This document shows positions 1 through 9,478 of a stretch of DNA of 40,683 nucleotides, one piece after another. The stretch spans positions 1 through 40,683 of the forward strand of contig JAKABB010000014.1 in the NCBI GenBank assembly GCA_021802045.1, in the 5' to 3' direction. The translations under genes were made by a program, and so were the position numbers. Under the pieces are notes generated by a model, which saw nothing but the letters and a program-made list of their open reading frames with translations, made no database searches and was not told the DNA's origin. Within the stretch, counting starts at the first letter, position 1; each line of letters opens with the position of its first letter. Origin of the DNA: a bacterium (GTDB lineage: Bacteria > Chloroflexota > Dormibacteria > Aeolococcales > Bog-877).

Positions 1-263
1 CCGGCCCGGCGCCCCGATCGCGGCCCCCGTCCGCGTCCCCAGGCGGCACCACCGCGCCCACCGCGGGGCGGCGCCGGCGCCATCGCGAATCCCTGCCACC
101 GCGACAGGCCGCTCCCGTACGCCCTCATGGACGGCGCCCTCGCTCCGCCCGCCGGAGACCCTGGGGCCCGGCGCCGGCCCCCGAGGTGCCCCGCGACCCC
201 GTCCGGGCAGCCGCCTGGTGCGGGTCGCGCCCCGGCTCCCTGCCGAGGTCTCCGGGACGCCGG

Positions 264-1307
264 TCACCCCGGCGTCGCGGGCCCGGGCTCCGCCGGCGCT
301 GGGGGCTCCGATCGGTCGCGGCGGACCGGGCGCCGGCGCCACCCCCACCAGGCGAGCCCTGCCAGTGCGCCCAGCAGGAGGGCCCAGGGCAGGGCGAACC
401 CGACGGCAACCAGGAACCCCTGACCCGTGACCGTGAGCGCATGCCAACCGGCCCTCAACCCCGACATGAAGCCGGCGGGACGGGCGCGGTGGACGGGGCC
501 CGCCGCGGCGAGGAAGGTGGCGGTCACGGTCGTGAGCTGCGTCTGCCGGGCCAGGACGGCGGCCTGGGCCTGCAGCGACTCGAGGCTCGCCTCCTGGCTG
601 GCCAGGGCGCTCTGGACGGCGAGGACGGCGTCCACGGTCTTGGCCCGGGCGAACAGGGTGCGCAGACGGGCCACGGCCGACTCGGCCGAGGCGACGCGGC
701 TGGTGACGTTGACCACCTGCTGGGTGACGTCCTGGGTCTGCACGCTCTCGGTGACCAGCGTCCCAATCGCGGCCAGGGTGGAGATGGTGGCCTGGAAGCG
801 AGCGGAGGGCACCCTGATGGTGACCGACGCCGACGGCCACCGCCCCGCGCTCCCGCGGCTGGACTGGGCGAACGGCAGGGGCCCGGGTGGGAAGGGCTCC
901 GGGCTGCCGACCTGCTCGGATTCCAGGTAGCCCCCGCCCGACGTGGCCAGGGCCGCGGCCCGGTTGGCCGCGGCCCGGACGTCGCGGACCCGGACCGTGA
1001 GGCTGGCGGTCCGGACCAGCATGCGGTTCGCAGTCAACAGAGGGGTGAGCGTCGAAGGGGCCGTCCTCAGTGGGGCCGATGCCCCCGGCGCGGCGGGCAT
1101 CGAGAGGCCAGCGAACTCGTGCGCGGCCCCGCGCCGGGCTCCCGTCCCGGCGGTCGAGGCGCAACCGACGAGGACCAGCCCGCAGCCGACGGCCAGCGCG
1201 ATCAGCGGCGCGGCCGCCGGGGATCGGCGGAATGCCGGGCCCCTGCCGCCGCCCGCGCCGCCCCGGGCCAGGACCGCGGGCCGGGACCAGATCTGTCCGC
1301 TGCACAT
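264..1307 (-). CDS. DUF4349-domain lipoprotein
   Basis: A 347-residue envelope protein. The start at 1307 is preferred because it follows AAGGGG and places a lipobox (LVGC, Cys49) after a positively charged N-region; upstream in-frame codons give only Arg-rich low-complexity sequence. Residues 95-110 carry the RMLVRTASL-type opening strand typical of DUF4349. Residues 203-257 form a coiled-coil-like helix rich in Ala, Glu and Gln, and residues 297-322 form one membrane segment followed by an Arg-rich tail. This is the usual DUF4349 layout: lipid anchor, outside domain, coiled coil, C-terminal membrane helix. The molecular role of the family is not established. It has no operon partner here. 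Confidence 0.82.
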   Translation of the reverse strand: MCSGQIWSRPAVLARGGAGGGRGPAFRRSPAAAPLIALAVGCGLVLVGCASTAGTGARRGAAHEFAGLSMPAAPGASAPLRTAPSTLTPLLTANRMLVRTASLTVRVRDVRAAANRAAALATSGGGYLESEQVGSPEPFPPGPLPFAQSSRGSAGRWPSASVTIRVPSARFQATISTLAAIGTLVTESVQTQDVTQQVVNVTSRVASAESAVARLRTLFARAKTVDAVLAVQSALASQEASLESLQAQAAVLARQTQLTTVTATFLAAAGPVHRARPAGFMSGLRAGWHALTVTGQGFLVAVGFALPWALLLGALAGLAWWGWRRRPVRRDRSEPPAPAEPGPATPG

Positions 1308-2051
1308 GCCCCTTAGACGCCGGTGGTGCCGGCGTCGGTTCCGGCGCCCTTGGAACTGCTGGGGCCCGAAGCGGGCACGGATCCGTGCCCGGCGGAGGCC
1401 GCCCCCCCGGGCCCGCCGGTGGCTGCCCTGGTCGTCCCGGGGGGACCGGGAGGCGGCCGCCCGCCGACAGGGCGCGGTGGACCGGGCCCGAGGGTGGGGC
1501 CCATCACCCGCCACGGCCTGGCTCCGCCACCGGCTGCCTCCCGCGAGCCACAGGCCCCCGCAGCCCGCGCGAGGCGCCTCCAGCCGGTCCGCCAGCGGTC
1601 ACCGCCACACGGGGGCCCCCCGCCTCCTGGCGCTTGGCCGCTGACGATCCTGAGGCACCCGGGGGCCGTCCCGCGCGCCGGCGACGGTGCCCGACCACCA
1701 CTCCGGTGGCCCTGCAGGCGCACGGGGCCCGGCGCGGCCCCCCACGGGGGCGGGAAGCGCGCCCCCATCAGGTGAGGACCGCGCGTGGCGGACGGCGGGG
1801 ACGGCCCCCGCGGGTCCGCGCGGCGGGGCGCCGAGGACGGTGATGGTGGGCAGCGAGTCCAGGCAGGGCCTGGCCCCTCCCCATGGCGGCGGCCAGCCGC
1901 CACCGTGACCGGCATCACCTGCGCAGCGCCGCTCGAATCGGCGCCGGCCGCAGCGCGCGCCCCGGCTTGCGCCCTGGGATTGCCCGGGCGAAGATACGCC
2001 CAGCGCTGTCCGGATCGCTCCCGGGGGCCGGGGGTTGCTTGGGGGGATGCC
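1308..2051. other. Intergenic stretch without recognisable gene
   Basis: About 740 bases between the divergent DUF4349 and SIMPL genes. Open frames exist on both strands but read as Arg/Pro/Gly-rich low-complexity sequence with no recognisable domain. The promoters of both flanking genes should lie here; I cannot place them confidently. Confidence 0.5.
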
Positions 2052-2720
2052 ATGGAAGGGCCACAGGCGGTCCGGGAAGACCGCGACACCATCACCATGA
2101 GCGGCCTGGGCACGGTCAGCGTTCCTCCAGACCGGGTGGACGTGCGGCTGGAGGTCGTGGGCGAGGACCGTGACAAGGGCCGGGCCTACGATCAGGCCGC
2201 GCGACGCTCCAACAGCCTCATCGCCCTGCTCGACGAAATGCAGGTGCCTGCCCAGCGCCGCATCACCACCGGCATCTGGGTGAACCGGCGCTACGACGGC
2301 CGACGCCTCCCGGAGGGCTACCGCGCCCAGGCGACGGTGCAGGTGCGCATGGACGCCGATGGGCCGCTGGGCACCTTGATCAGCCGGGCGCTGACCGAAG
2401 CGGAGGCCAACGTCGACGGGCCCTACTGGTCCGTCAGCAGCCGCAGCCCGCAGAAGCTTGAGGCGGTGCGGCGGGCCGCCGCCGACGCCCGCCAGCGGGC
2501 CGAGGTCTGCGCACAGACGCTGGGACTGGCGCTGGGGCGACCGATCCGCATTCAGGAACACGGCGACGGCCTCTTCCCCCCTGGCAGCATGCTCGCCAGG
2601 GGTCGGGGGAAGATGGCCCATGCGGCGGCGGCGGGCCCCAGCGAGCTCGATGTCGAGTCGGGCAGCGTCCTGCTGACGGCGGCCGTGACGGTGACCTTCC
2701 TTCTGGCTCCGACGGCCTGA
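2052..2720 (+). CDS. SIMPL (DUF541) domain protein
   Basis: A 222-residue protein covering one SIMPL/DUF541 domain. It has the characteristic opening of a short strand with GLGTVSVPPDRVDVRLEV (residues about 17-34), a central region with YDQAARRSNSL, and a C-terminal strand ending in VTVTFLL. The start at 2052 is chosen because a G-rich ribosome site lies just upstream and the domain begins 15 residues later; longer in-frame starts add only low-complexity sequence. No signal peptide is visible, although many family members are periplasmic or membrane-linked. The family's biochemical function is unclear. Confidence 0.78.
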   Translation: MEGPQAVREDRDTITMSGLGTVSVPPDRVDVRLEVVGEDRDKGRAYDQAARRSNSLIALLDEMQVPAQRRITTGIWVNRRYDGRRLPEGYRAQATVQVRMDADGPLGTLISRALTEAEANVDGPYWSVSSRSPQKLEAVRRAAADARQRAEVCAQTLGLALGRPIRIQEHGDGLFPPGSMLARGRGKMAHAAAAGPSELDVESGSVLLTAAVTVTFLLAPTA

Positions 2721-3310
2721 CCGCGGTCGGCGCCGCACGCAGCGCCCGCCCGACGCCGATCACCCTCTCCCCCAGGCGCCGCCGGCCCCAGCGGCCACCG
2801 GCGGAAGACAGAGGGCCACCCGGGTGCTGCGGAGAGCCCGCCGGAGGGGTGGGACGGCGCCTTCACGGCCACCCGGCTGGGGCTCAGCGGCCCCCGGCTG
2901 AAGGCCATCGGCCAGACCGATTGCTGGAGTCGCCGGTGGGCGTCGCCCGCCGGCGGTGCCGCGACATGAAGCGCTGGCAGCGCGGCGGCATGCGCTCGCG
3001 CTGGGCAGCGGCGGGAGACAGACAGAAGGGAACGTCCCCCCACGGGGATGTCGCCAAGTCGCTCTTGCAGGCACCTGGAAGCGGGGGTGTGAGATGTCTG
3101 ACCTGGATCGGCGGATAAGCGGCTGAGGGAGCCGGCGGCATGGTCGGGACCCGGGGTGTGGGGGCCATGGGCGGTCGGAGGGGCCCGGATGGGAGCCGGA
3201 TGGCGGCGAACGCGGGCCCGATGACGCCAGAGGAGGGGCATCGCCGGGCGGTCGGGCGCGGCGGGGCGCGTGGACAGGACCGGGCCGCGGGCCGCGCGCG
3301 CGCCCGACGG
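2721..3310. other. Gene-free stretch left of IS remnants
   Basis: About 590 bases between the SIMPL gene and the paired transposase remnants. I see no convincing coding region, only Arg/Pro-rich frames. It may be decayed insertion-sequence DNA, but nothing in it is recognisable. Confidence 0.4.
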
Positions 3311-3314
3311 GCGG

Positions 3315-3536
3315 TCAGGGCACCGCGAGGACGCGGAGCCGGGCATAGGTGGCGGTGAAGATCTCCGCCCACCACCAGCCGCGCGGGAGACGCAGGTGGA
3401 GCTGGCGCGCCCCGCGGACCAAGCGGCCGGGCACCGCCAGCAACCAGCGGTGCAGAGTGGGACTGGTGCGGTACGCCGGTGCCCGGTCGGGCCCAAATTC
3501 AGGCGGCACCACGGCCGTGGGCGCCACGTCGCGCAC
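3315..3536 (-). pseudogene. IS1380-like transposase C-terminal remnant, left copy
   Basis: A short frame ending at a natural stop. Its translation (about 50 residues of RTSPTLHRWLLAVPGRLV, then RLPRGWWWAEIFTATYARL) has the pattern of the last segment of IS1380-family transposases: a VPGRLV.. stretch, RLP.gW.W, then an aromatic helix. The catalytic DDE core is absent. The copy on the opposite strand at about 3540-3749 is clearly homologous. The family call comes from recalled C-terminal patterns, not a search; it could belong to another DDE family. Confidence 0.55.
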
Positions 3537-3539
3537 CGT

Positions 3540-3749
3540 GGCCCCGGCGGCCGACGGGCCCCGGACTTCGATCCCGGGCGCCGGCCCGCTTACCGCACCA
3601 GCCCGATCCTGCGGCGCTGGCTGATCGCGGTCCCCGGCCGCGTCATGTGCCGCTCGCGGCAGGTGCAGCTCCGGCTGCCCCGCGGCTGGTGGTGGACGGA
3701 GACCTTCGCGGCAACCGACGCCCGCCTCGGCGCCATCGCCGTCACCTGA
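3540..3749 (+). pseudogene. IS1380-like transposase C-terminal remnant, right copy
   Basis: The mirror partner of the minus-strand remnant. It reads RTSPILRRWLIAVPGRVM and then RLPRGWWWTETFAATDARL before its own stop. By eye about three quarters of the bases match the reverse complement of the left copy. Similarity continues upstream of the coding match to a centre near 3531, so the two copies meet head to head. Neither retains the N-terminal or catalytic part, so neither can be functional. Confidence 0.55.
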
Positions 3750-3990
3750 CGGGCGGCACGCGCCGCACGCCGCCCCGCCCCCCCGGCTGACGTGTCCGCA
3801 CGCCGGCGCACACCTCCCGAGGGGTCGGGCGCACTCCCGCAGGCGTCATCTGGCGCCCTGCGAGCGACCCGCCGGGCCCGTCCCGGCGCCCCAGACACCT
3901 CCGAGCCCCCGGTGGACCCCGTCGGGCACCCGGACGGGCTCTACGCCGGCTTACTCACTGCAATCCGCTCCAGGTCAGATCAGAGCCGCC

Positions 3991-4416
3991 TCACTCCGAC
4001 AGCAGCTCCACCGGCAGCCCCGCGGCCGTCGCCGCGTGCGCGAAGGGCCCATCCAGGGTCCAGACCACCCCACCGAGCCGCTCGGCCAGGCTGACATAGG
4101 CGCAGTCGGTCGCGTGGCGGCGCCGCAGCAGCTGGGCGATCGCCAGCGAGCGAGGTCCGTCCCCCGTGGCCTCAAATGGATGGACCGTGATCCCAAGGGC
4201 GTCCAGGTTGGTCCAAACGACATCCGCCTCGGCCATGGTGAGCGCCCCGGCCCACACCTCCCGGGCGAGGACGTTCATCACCTCGTAGGGCATCACCGCC
4301 GGCGCATGGCGCTCCTCCCCGGCGGCGACCCATCCCCGGTACTGAGCTTGAGCGGCCGCCTGGCGTGGGTCGGGGGTGAACAGGGCGACCACGATCCCGG
4401 CGTCGACGACGACCAC
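3991..4416 (-). CDS. vapC: PIN-domain ribonuclease toxin (VapC family)
   Basis: A 141-residue single PIN-domain protein. The acidic residues expected at the metal site are visible: Asp5 in VVVVDAG, Glu45 in PYEVMNVL, Asp104 in ATDCAYVSLAERL and Asp122 in WTLDGPF. The GTG start at 4416 is chosen because GGAG lies 7 bases upstream and the first strand of a PIN domain starts immediately; the longer ATG version would overlap most of the antitoxin gene with an implausible Arg/Ser-rich extension. It lies 4 bases after the antitoxin stop, the standard antitoxin-toxin order. VapC toxins cleave tRNA or rRNA; the target here is unknown. Confidence 0.88.
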   Translation of the reverse strand: MVVVDAGIVVALFTPDPRQAAAQAQYRGWVAAGEERHAPAVMPYEVMNVLAREVWAGALTMAEADVVWTNLDALGITVHPFEATGDGPRSLAIAQLLRRRHATDCAYVSLAERLGGVVWTLDGPFAHAATAAGLPVELLSE

Positions 4417-4420
4417 CCCG

Positions 4421-4678
4421 CTACTCCGGCTCGCCCAGACCTCGCCGCACCGCGTGGACGAGCTGGACGGCGTCGATCGCGGGCTTCCCTGCCGCGAGGG
4501 CCCCGAGCCGCTCCAGAGCGACGAGCGCCGCCTCTGCCTGCGCCGCTCCGGCCTTGGACAGGGAGCCGTGGAGCAGCACCTTGGCAAGGGTCCCCGGCCG
4601 CATTCCCAGGTTTCTCGCCTCCCCCTCAAGACGCTCGTAGTCCGGTACCTCGAGCCGGATCGTCACTGGCTTGGTCAT
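4421..4678 (-). CDS. vapB: VapB-like antitoxin
   Basis: An 85-residue protein beginning MTKPVTIRLEVPDYERLE, a ribbon-helix-helix-like strand and helix, followed by an Ala/Leu-rich helical tail (residues 45-80) suited to wrapping the toxin. GGAG and AAGGA sit directly upstream of the ATG. It precedes vapC by 4 bases. As in the family, it should neutralise VapC and autoregulate the pair. The exact DNA-binding subtype (CopG/RHH versus another VapB fold) is uncertain. Confidence 0.78.
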   Translation of the reverse strand: MTKPVTIRLEVPDYERLEGEARNLGMRPGTLAKVLLHGSLSKAGAAQAEAALVALERLGALAAGKPAIDAVQLVHAVRRGLGEPE

Positions 4679-4881
4679 TCCTTCTCCATCTTGTCAGCAA
4701 ACGATGCGGAACGCAACGGGCCGTATTCTCTCAGCGAGAATCGCACCCTGGGGCGATCATTCCCCCATCAGTCAATCGCGCCGAGGAGCGGCCACCAGAG
4801 ATCGGGCGTGCGGCCTGGCCACTCCCTCAGCCGATCCCCACCCCGTCCGTCGGCGCGTGGGTGATCTCCAGCCCCGGCCGG

Positions 4882-5383
4882 TCAAGGACCATCCAACTCT
4901 TTCGTGTCCCGCCTGTAGAAGAGTCCGATCACCTCGGTGTCCTGCCCTGGAAGCCGGACCTGCTGGAACTGGTGCCAGTGACCGTGGAGCAGGAGCGGGG
5001 GCTGCGTGGCCTCGGCCACCGCCTGGACCTGCTCGGCACAGGCCAGGGTGCTCGAGGCACACCACGGGGCCCACAGTATCTGGGGGATTGCCCCCCGGGG
5101 CGCATCGTGGGCCAGGAGCACGTCGGCCGACACCGCCGGCCATGGCGGCCGCGGCCTGGGCGGCCGTGATCGTCTCCTCCTCGAACCACTCCCACCGCCC
5201 GGAGTTCAACGTGCGCTCGCGTCGGTCGATGGAGTAGGCCCCGCCGAGGGCCAGGAAGCGGACGCCCACCAGGTCCAGCGCTGGGCCCGGGGCGCCCAGC
5301 AGATGCGCGGGGTGATCGGTACGAAGCCGTCGCGTCGAGCCGAGAACTGGCGCAGCGCCAGGTGATCCTCACCCTCTGTGTCA
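4882..5383 (-). pseudogene. Metallophosphoesterase remnant, truncated and frameshifted
   Basis: Three minus-strand frames join into one calcineurin-like phosphoesterase C-terminal two-thirds. First comes HLALRQFSARRDGFVP with TPRICWAP (about 5375-5280), then GVRFLALGGAYSIDRRERT with FEEETITAAQAAAAMAGG (about 5270-5135), then ADVLLAHDAPRGAIPQ and LLLHGHWHQFQQV down to the stop at 4882. The GHWH and HDAP motifs are metal-site motifs of this superfamily. The N-terminal metal motifs (GDxHG, GD, GNH) are missing upstream of about 5383. Two frame changes, near 5270 and 5133, together with the missing start make a pseudogene most likely; sequencing errors could explain the shifts but not the truncation. 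Confidence 0.7.
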
Positions 5384-5668
5384 AGATGGAGTGAGACAGG
5401 ACACGGAGTGCCCGTGGCGGCTGCGCCCCTCTGGGCGGCAGGGCGACGCCACCGCTTGACGGTGGGCCGGCCGGCCCGTGGCGCCCTCAGCTACCCCTTC
5501 GCTCACCAGATCCCCCTTCTTCGCCGCCCTGCCCCACCGGTGGAGGTGGCCCACCTGCTTCGCTCAGCCCTGACGATACGTCTTGTCCTGGGGCAGGACA
5601 CAGAGGGTGGTGAGGCAGCGGGGCCCCGGGTGCCGCGCTTCGGCGAACTGTGCGGTGCCCTACGGCTG
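5384..5668. other. Non-coding scar between two truncated genes
   Basis: About 285 bases separate the N-terminally truncated phosphoesterase from the C-terminally shortened CoA-transferase. Frames on both strands are open but resemble no family I recognise. The position suggests an old insertion or deletion junction; this is inference. Confidence 0.35.
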
Positions 5669-6595
5669 TCATCTGGGGTATGTCGGTTCTCCGCGGTGTG
5701 AGGAAGGGGGTTCGCCGGCTGCGGGGCCGCTTGCGCCGCTCGGAGCACACACCGCGGCCAGAGGCAGGTCGCGCTCGGCAGCCCACTGCGCCCAGTAGGC
5801 CGTCGGCTGGGTTTGCAGCGCAGCGGCCACGACATCGGCTCGACCCTCGACGCCGAGTTGGCTGAGAAGCCGCTGCCAGAAGTGCGGCTCAAGAGCCGCG
5901 ACTGCGACGTACCCATCCAGGGTGCGGTAGATGCGGTAGCCGGGATGGCCGCCGCCGAGCATGCCTCCCGGCCGGGTGAGTCCTCGCCGGAATGGCTCCG
6001 CAAAGTCTTCCGCGACCTCAGCCAGCGCAACCTGAGCGTAGCCGGAGCCGTGCCCTCGGCTGCGGGCCAGGAGCAATGCGGCGGCTTCGGTGGCGGCCCT
6101 CTCCGCTCCGGCCAGGTCTGCGATCAGCACCAGGGGCATGTGCGGCGGGCTGAGGATCCCGGCACCCGCCTGATAGGTCAGGTCGTGCCCGGGGACGTTC
6201 TCCCCACCTGCGCCGTGCCCGACGATCGCCACCTGGCACAGGCGCGGGAAGGCGGTGTGCAGGCGGCCCCACGACAAGTTCAGCCGTGCGAGAGCGGCGG
6301 GCCGGCTGGCGGTGAGCAACAGATCGGCCTGGGCCAGGCGCCCGTCAAGGCGGTCGCGATCACGCAACTCTTTCAGATCCAAAGTCACCACCTCCTGGCC
6401 AGCGACGAGATCGCCATACCAGCCCTGACTGATGCTGGCAGCCGGATCACCGGTGGGTGGTTCGATCTTGGTCACGGCCGCCCCCAGGGACTGCAGCCGT
6501 GCGCTCGCCAGCGGGCCGGGAAGATTCACAGCCATCGAGACGACGCGGACGCCGTTCAGCGGCCCAGGGCGGTGGCGGCGATCGATGACCATCAC
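5669..6595 (-). CDS. CaiB/BaiF (class III) CoA-transferase or racemase, probably C-terminally truncated
   Basis: A 308-residue protein of the family III CoA-transferase/alpha-methylacyl-CoA racemase group. It shows the N-terminal GVRVVSMAVNLPGPLAS nucleotide-binding segment, KIEPPTGDP (residues 43-51), the GHDLTYQAGAG motif with the catalytic-type Asp138, and GGGHPGYRIYRTLDGYVAVA followed by ALEPHFW. This last block resembles racemase-like members. Similarity stops near RDLPLAAV; the final 30 residues are Pro/Gly/Ser-rich and unlike the family, which usually continues for tens of residues. Truncation at the adjacent scar is likely, so activity is doubtful. It is co-directional with the catabolic operon but separated from it by about 850 bases. 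Confidence 0.72.
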   Translation of the reverse strand: MMVIDRRHRPGPLNGVRVVSMAVNLPGPLASARLQSLGAAVTKIEPPTGDPAASISQGWYGDLVAGQEVVTLDLKELRDRDRLDGRLAQADLLLTASRPAALARLNLSWGRLHTAFPRLCQVAIVGHGAGGENVPGHDLTYQAGAGILSPPHMPLVLIADLAGAERAATEAAALLLARSRGHGSGYAQVALAEVAEDFAEPFRRGLTRPGGMLGGGHPGYRIYRTLDGYVAVAALEPHFWQRLLSQLGVEGRADVVAAALQTQPTAYWAQWAAERDLPLAAVCAPSGASGPAAGEPPSSHRGEPTYPR

Positions 6596-7450
6596 CCGCC
6601 GGATCGGGAGCCAGGACTGCCGCGAAGGCGGCCCCCGCTGGTCTGCCCTGCCGCGACGAGCCTGATGCCGGGGAGCCCCTCCACCCAGATCTCCCTGGTC
6701 ACCAGCGGCTTGCGCACGGCCTCGCTGGCGAGGCGATCCGCTGACCCGCCAGCCACTACGGCGGCTCGACGGCGCTCATCGCTCGCGGCGCCAACACGCT
6801 CGCGGCGGCGAGCGGGGACCGTCCCATGGCACGGCGCGCCGCGCCGCAGTTCCGCTCCTCGTGCCCGGCCGTGAGCACCCGGCGCTCCTGCATCCGCCCC
6901 TGCCGACCGTCCCCCACCGTCCCGTCCCCCGGGCCCAGGAGAATTCTCGGCGGGCATCCCTCGGGCGGCAGGGCCCTGGGAGGTCAGCCCGTGCTCTTGG
7001 GCCAAGCCTTGCCCGGTCCGGCCCGCCCCGATGACAGTTGCGGCAGGGCCACCAATCCTCCTCGACGGCACACCCTCGGCACGCGCAGGGCCTCGGTCAA
7101 CCCTGGGCCCCAGCAGGTGCGGTTGGGGGAATCCACGTTCCGGGGCCGCCGCTGGCCCTCGCGAAGCGGCGGGTTCGTGCTCCGGCGGCCCCTCAGGGCG
7201 GTCCTCGTCACCGACGCCGCCGCCGCCGAGCCAGCCCACGGCCATCCCCGGTGGAGCGACCACAAGACGCGGGGGCAGTTGACGCCAGGCCCCCGTCCCG
7301 CACAGCGAGCCGGCGGTCAAGTCGAGCCCCCACACTCGTCGAGACTGCCCACGTCCATGGTTCCCGGCCCTGGTGGCGATGGCCCAACTCGCGGCGCCGC
7401 TGATCATGGCCAGCTCGCGGAGGCACGCGCCTGCACCCCCCCGGTCCTGC
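6596..7450. other. Gene-free 855-base stretch
   Basis: No recognisable gene. The longest minus-strand frame spans the whole interval but is Gly/Arg/Pro-rich without domain features. Only a short segment near its end (TREIWVEGLPGIRLVAAG) looks protein-like, and I cannot assign it. It may be a decayed gene downstream of aacS. Confidence 0.4.
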
Positions 7451-9478
7451 TCACGACGACCGTTCCCGTCCAAGGTCGACGAAGTAGTCGATCAGTGACG
7501 GGTCGTCGATGGCCCCCAGGCTCAGAGCGCTGGCCACCGGGCTGCCCTGGAGCAGCCTCTTCACGGGGACCTCGAGCTTCTTGCCCGTCAGGGTGTGGGG
7601 CACCCCCGCCACGACGAGGATCTCATCGGGTACGTGCCGCGGGGAGGCCCCGCTCCGGATCGCGTCATTGATCCTCTGGCGGAGTGCATCGTCCAGAATG
7701 CAGCCCGCTTCCAGGGCCACGAACAGCGGCATCCAGTAGCCACCGTCGGGCTGCTCCACCCCTATGACGAGCGCCTCTCGCACCTCGGGCAGCCTCTCCA
7801 CCGCCTCGTAGATGTCGGAAGTCCCCATTCGCACCCCCATGCGGTTGAGGGTGGAGTCCGAGCGACCATGAACTATCGCCGTCCCTCGCTCGGTAATGGT
7901 GATCCAGTCACCGTGGCGCCAGACCCCGGGGAAGGTCGCGAAATACGCGTCGCGGTAACGACTGCCGTCCGGGTCGTTCCAGAAGTAGAGTGGCATCGAG
8001 GGCATGGGCCGGGTGACCACCAGCTCGCCGACTTCGCCGACGATCGGCTGACCGTTCTCACTCCAAGCCTCGACGCCGGCTCCCAGCGCCCTCGCCTGGA
8101 TCTCTCCCTCCCACACCGGGAGGGTCACCGCCCCTCCCACCAGCGCCCCCGCGATATCGGTGCCACCGCTGATCGAGTAGAGCCACACGTCGGGCTTCAC
8201 CGCTTCGTACACCCACCTGAAGCCGCTCGGTGGAAGCGGAGAACCGGTTGAGCCGATCGCGCGGAGCGACGATAGGTCACACCGCTCGCCCGGGCGCAGA
8301 CCCGCCTTGGCGCAGGCGAGGATGAATGCCGCACTGGTACCGAACGAGCTGATCCTGCACTCCTCGACCAGCCGCCACAGCCGGCCGATGTCGGGGTGCA
8401 TCGGGCTCCCGTCATAGAGGACGCTCGTGGCGCCCACCAGCAGGCCGGCGACCACCAGGTTCCACATGACCCAACTCGTGCTGGTGAACCAGAAGAAGCG
8501 GTCCTCGGAGGTCAGGTCCGCCGCCAGGGCCACCACCTTCATGTGCTCCAGCAGCACCCCCCCATGGCTGTGGACGATGCCCTTGGGCAAGCCTGTTGTG
8601 CCGGAGGAGAACAGGACCCACAGTGGATGGTCCGCGGGCACTGGACTGAACACCGGCTCCCCCTCGCCTGCGGCCATCTCCTCGAACATCACCGTGTCGA
8701 TCCCCTGGGGCGGGGCCAGCCCCAGATGGGACACGAACACGGTGTGCCGCAGCGACGGCAGCTGGGACCTGAGTTCCACCAGCACCTCCCGCCGATCATG
8801 GTCGCGGCCACCGTACCGGTAGCCGTCCGCCGCCACCAGCACCGCGGGCTCGAGCTGGCGAAACCGATCCACCACGCTCCGCGTCCCGAAGTCCGGCCCA
8901 CACACCGACCAGACGGCGCCGATGCTGGCCGAAGCCAGGAACGCCACCACCGCCGCGGGAATGTTGGGCAGGTAGCCGACCACCCGCTCGCCGGGCTGGA
9001 CACCCATCTCCCGCAGCGACGAGGCCACCGCACCGACCTGGCGCCGCAACTCTGCCCAGGTCAACTCCGAAGCGGCGCCGTGCTCGCTGGTGAATATCAC
9101 GGCCGGCTGGTCGTCGCTCCCATGCCGGAGGGCATGCTGGGCGAAGTTCAGGCGGGCCCCGGGAAACCAGCGCACGCCGGGCATCGAGGTTCCCACGAGG
9201 ACCCTCTCGTAGGGTGCCGAGGCTTGGATGTCGAAGAAATCCCACAGGGACCCCCAGAAGTCCTCCGCCCGATCGACCGACCATCGCCAGAGATCGTCGT
9301 AACCGCCGAATGCAAGGCCCCGGTTCTCCTTGAGCCACCGCAGGTACCGCGTGATCCCCGCAGCCGCCAGCCGCTCCGCAGAGGGCCTCCACAGCACTGC
9401 GGGCTCCACCTCGCCCGTCCTGCCGGCACCGGTCGGCTCGTGGGGCACCGGCCCTGCCTGATGGCTCGGGGTCCTCAC
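7451..9478 (-). CDS. aacS: Acetoacetyl-CoA synthetase
   Basis: A 675-residue adenylate-forming ligase expected to convert acetoacetate, ATP and CoA to acetoacetyl-CoA in the cytosol. The N-terminal cap motif (DFWGSLWDFFDIQ, residues 73-85) and MPGVRWFPGARLNFAQ are typical of the acetoacetyl-CoA synthetase branch. The P-loop SSGTTGLPKG lies at 291-300. The C-terminal TLTGKKLEVPVKR (Lys633) supplies the adenylation lysine, also the usual acetylation site. Length matches the family. It starts with GTG in a GTGA overlap with the upstream ligase stop, so it is translationally coupled as the last gene of the operon. It probably recovers acetoacetate made by the pathway. Confidence 0.92.
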   Translation of the reverse strand: MRTPSHQAGPVPHEPTGAGRTGEVEPAVLWRPSAERLAAAGITRYLRWLKENRGLAFGGYDDLWRWSVDRAEDFWGSLWDFFDIQASAPYERVLVGTSMPGVRWFPGARLNFAQHALRHGSDDQPAVIFTSEHGAASELTWAELRRQVGAVASSLREMGVQPGERVVGYLPNIPAAVVAFLASASIGAVWSVCGPDFGTRSVVDRFRQLEPAVLVAADGYRYGGRDHDRREVLVELRSQLPSLRHTVFVSHLGLAPPQGIDTVMFEEMAAGEGEPVFSPVPADHPLWVLFSSGTTGLPKGIVHSHGGVLLEHMKVVALAADLTSEDRFFWFTSTSWVMWNLVVAGLLVGATSVLYDGSPMHPDIGRLWRLVEECRISSFGTSAAFILACAKAGLRPGERCDLSSLRAIGSTGSPLPPSGFRWVYEAVKPDVWLYSISGGTDIAGALVGGAVTLPVWEGEIQARALGAGVEAWSENGQPIVGEVGELVVTRPMPSMPLYFWNDPDGSRYRDAYFATFPGVWRHGDWITITERGTAIVHGRSDSTLNRMGVRMGTSDIYEAVERLPEVREALVIGVEQPDGGYWMPLFVALEAGCILDDALRQRINDAIRSGASPRHVPDEILVVAGVPHTLTGKKLEVPVKRLLQGSPVASALSLGAIDDPSLIDYFVDLGRERSS

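Noticed and set aside
186-1316. Long plus-strand open frame over the DUF4349 gene
   Set aside because: Arg/Gly/Pro-rich translation antisense to a gene with a clear lipobox and domain; a composition shadow.
6592-7473. 293-residue minus frame between the CoA-transferase and aacS
   Set aside because: Low-complexity translation, overlaps the start of the CoA-transferase and the end of aacS, no domain; kept only as a possible decayed gene.
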